Source: Deltaproteobacteria bacterium (lineage in GTDB: Bacteria; Myxococcota_A; UBA9042; PHBI01). Taken from it: a stretch of DNA of 38,528 nucleotides. Shown here piece after piece: positions 38,266 to 38,528 of the stretch. The position numbers were made by a program, and so were the translations under genes. The notes below the pieces were generated by a model. It ran no database searches. It saw only the letters and a list, made by a program, of their open reading frames with translations, and was not told the origin of the DNA. The number at the start of each line of letters is the position of its first letter. Positions within the stretch are counted from its first letter, which is position 1. Location: NCBI GenBank assembly GCA_006226565.1, contig SBGO01000684.1:1-38528 (forward strand), given 5' to 3'.

Positions 38266-38528
38266 GACCTCGGAGAAGTTCAGCGGTGAACGCCCGGCTC
38301 GTAGCCGGGAGGACTTCAGCTTCGAGGTGCGCGCCCGCGCCTCGACCGGTGCCGTGAGCGCGCCGGCAGCGTTGAGCCCCGCCGGCCGCGCCGGAGCCCC
38401 CGGCCCGGGAATTCGGTCAGAGGACGCCCTCGTCCGCACCGGGCGCCGAAGCGCCCGCGGAGCGTGACTGAACCACCGGCGCCGAGGCGCCGGGCGACAT
38501 CAGCCGGCGGTGCCGAGGAGCGCCTTGG
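38266..38528. other. Region after the tRNA: tRNA-like remnant and GC-rich hairpins
   Basis: At 38271-38339 a sequence resembles tRNA D and anticodon arms but lacks T and acceptor pairing (see findings). Perfect hairpins lie at 38440-38457 (CGGGCGC/GCGCCCG) and 38476-38493 (CCGGCGCC/GGCGCCGG), and a related GGTGCCGAGGAGCGCC at 38509-38524. On the minus strand, 38500-38528 could be the last codons of a gene entering from outside (KALLGTAG then TGA). No complete gene was seen. Confidence 0.4.

Noticed and set aside
38500-38528. C-terminal end of a minus-strand gene (KALLGTAG stop)
   Set aside because: Only nine codons are visible, too few to support a gene call, though plausible.

Overview
This is a very G+C-rich chromosomal stretch that looks like a member of the Myxococcota. 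The clearest sign is a secreted protein (30044-31963) that ends in a Cys-Gly-rich segment, one hydrophobic helix and an Arg cluster, the MYXO-CTERM type of sorting tail. An unusual number of predicted lipoproteins with Asp/Thr/Glu-rich linkers fits the same group. The lineage is an inference. No plasmid, phage, insertion sequence or CRISPR feature was seen.

Layout. 1-149: end of an unidentified gene. 177-2137 (-): an operon of a YtkA-like lipoprotein, an outer-membrane barrel-like protein and a redoxin lipoprotein, perhaps for copper or thiol redox work in the envelope. 2244-4360 (-): a nucleotide-sugar-epimerase-like dehydrogenase and a CDP-alcohol phosphatidyltransferase. 4551-5519 (+): a LysR regulator; a near-perfect palindrome lies between it and the phosphatidyltransferase. 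5492-7981 (-): cytochrome-type fatty acid cis/trans isomerase (cti). 8113-10731 (-): an erythromycin-esterase-like lipoprotein. 11251-13476 (+): a secreted glycoside hydrolase. 13495-14682 (-): a PHB-depolymerase/feruloyl-esterase-like lipoprotein. 14753-17746 (-): the first of three large modular lipoproteins.

17856-21561 holds an iron-related unit. An ApbE flavin transferase lipoprotein (-) is divergent from a porin, an FMN-binding protein with an SGAT flavinylation motif and a four-helix, His-rich membrane protein (+). A good Fur-box match lies between the divergent genes. The likely reading is an iron-starvation-controlled, flavin-based electron-transfer or ferric-reduction system of the envelope.

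21583-22611 (-): ketopantoate-reductase family. 22905-24274 (+): a lipoprotein gene broken by a one-base frameshift. 24351-24560 (+): a short VOC-like remnant. 24657-27041 (+): the second modular lipoprotein. 27223-28425 (+): an unidentified lipoprotein. 28742-29835 (+): two tandem OmpH/Skp-like chaperones. 30044-31963 (+): the peptidase-like/SLH/thrombospondin/MYXO-CTERM protein. 32155-32826 (+): a small NAD(P)-binding protein. 32846-37225 (-): the third and largest modular lipoprotein, with EGF-like, Cys-rich and three fibrinogen-like domains. 37698-38105 (+): a small Thr-rich secreted protein. 38191-38265 (+): an atypical tRNA-Pro(UGG), followed by a decayed tRNA-like sequence.

The most novel-looking theme is the set of three large lipoproteins (14753-17746, 24657-27041, 32846-37225). 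They share one ~340-residue N-terminal module with conserved cysteines but carry completely different C-terminal parts: beta-helix plus calcium repeats; TIG plus a three-fold repeat; EGF plus fibrinogen-like domains. This looks like a display platform that swaps its outward-facing part. All functional calls come from reading motifs by eye; no database search was possible.
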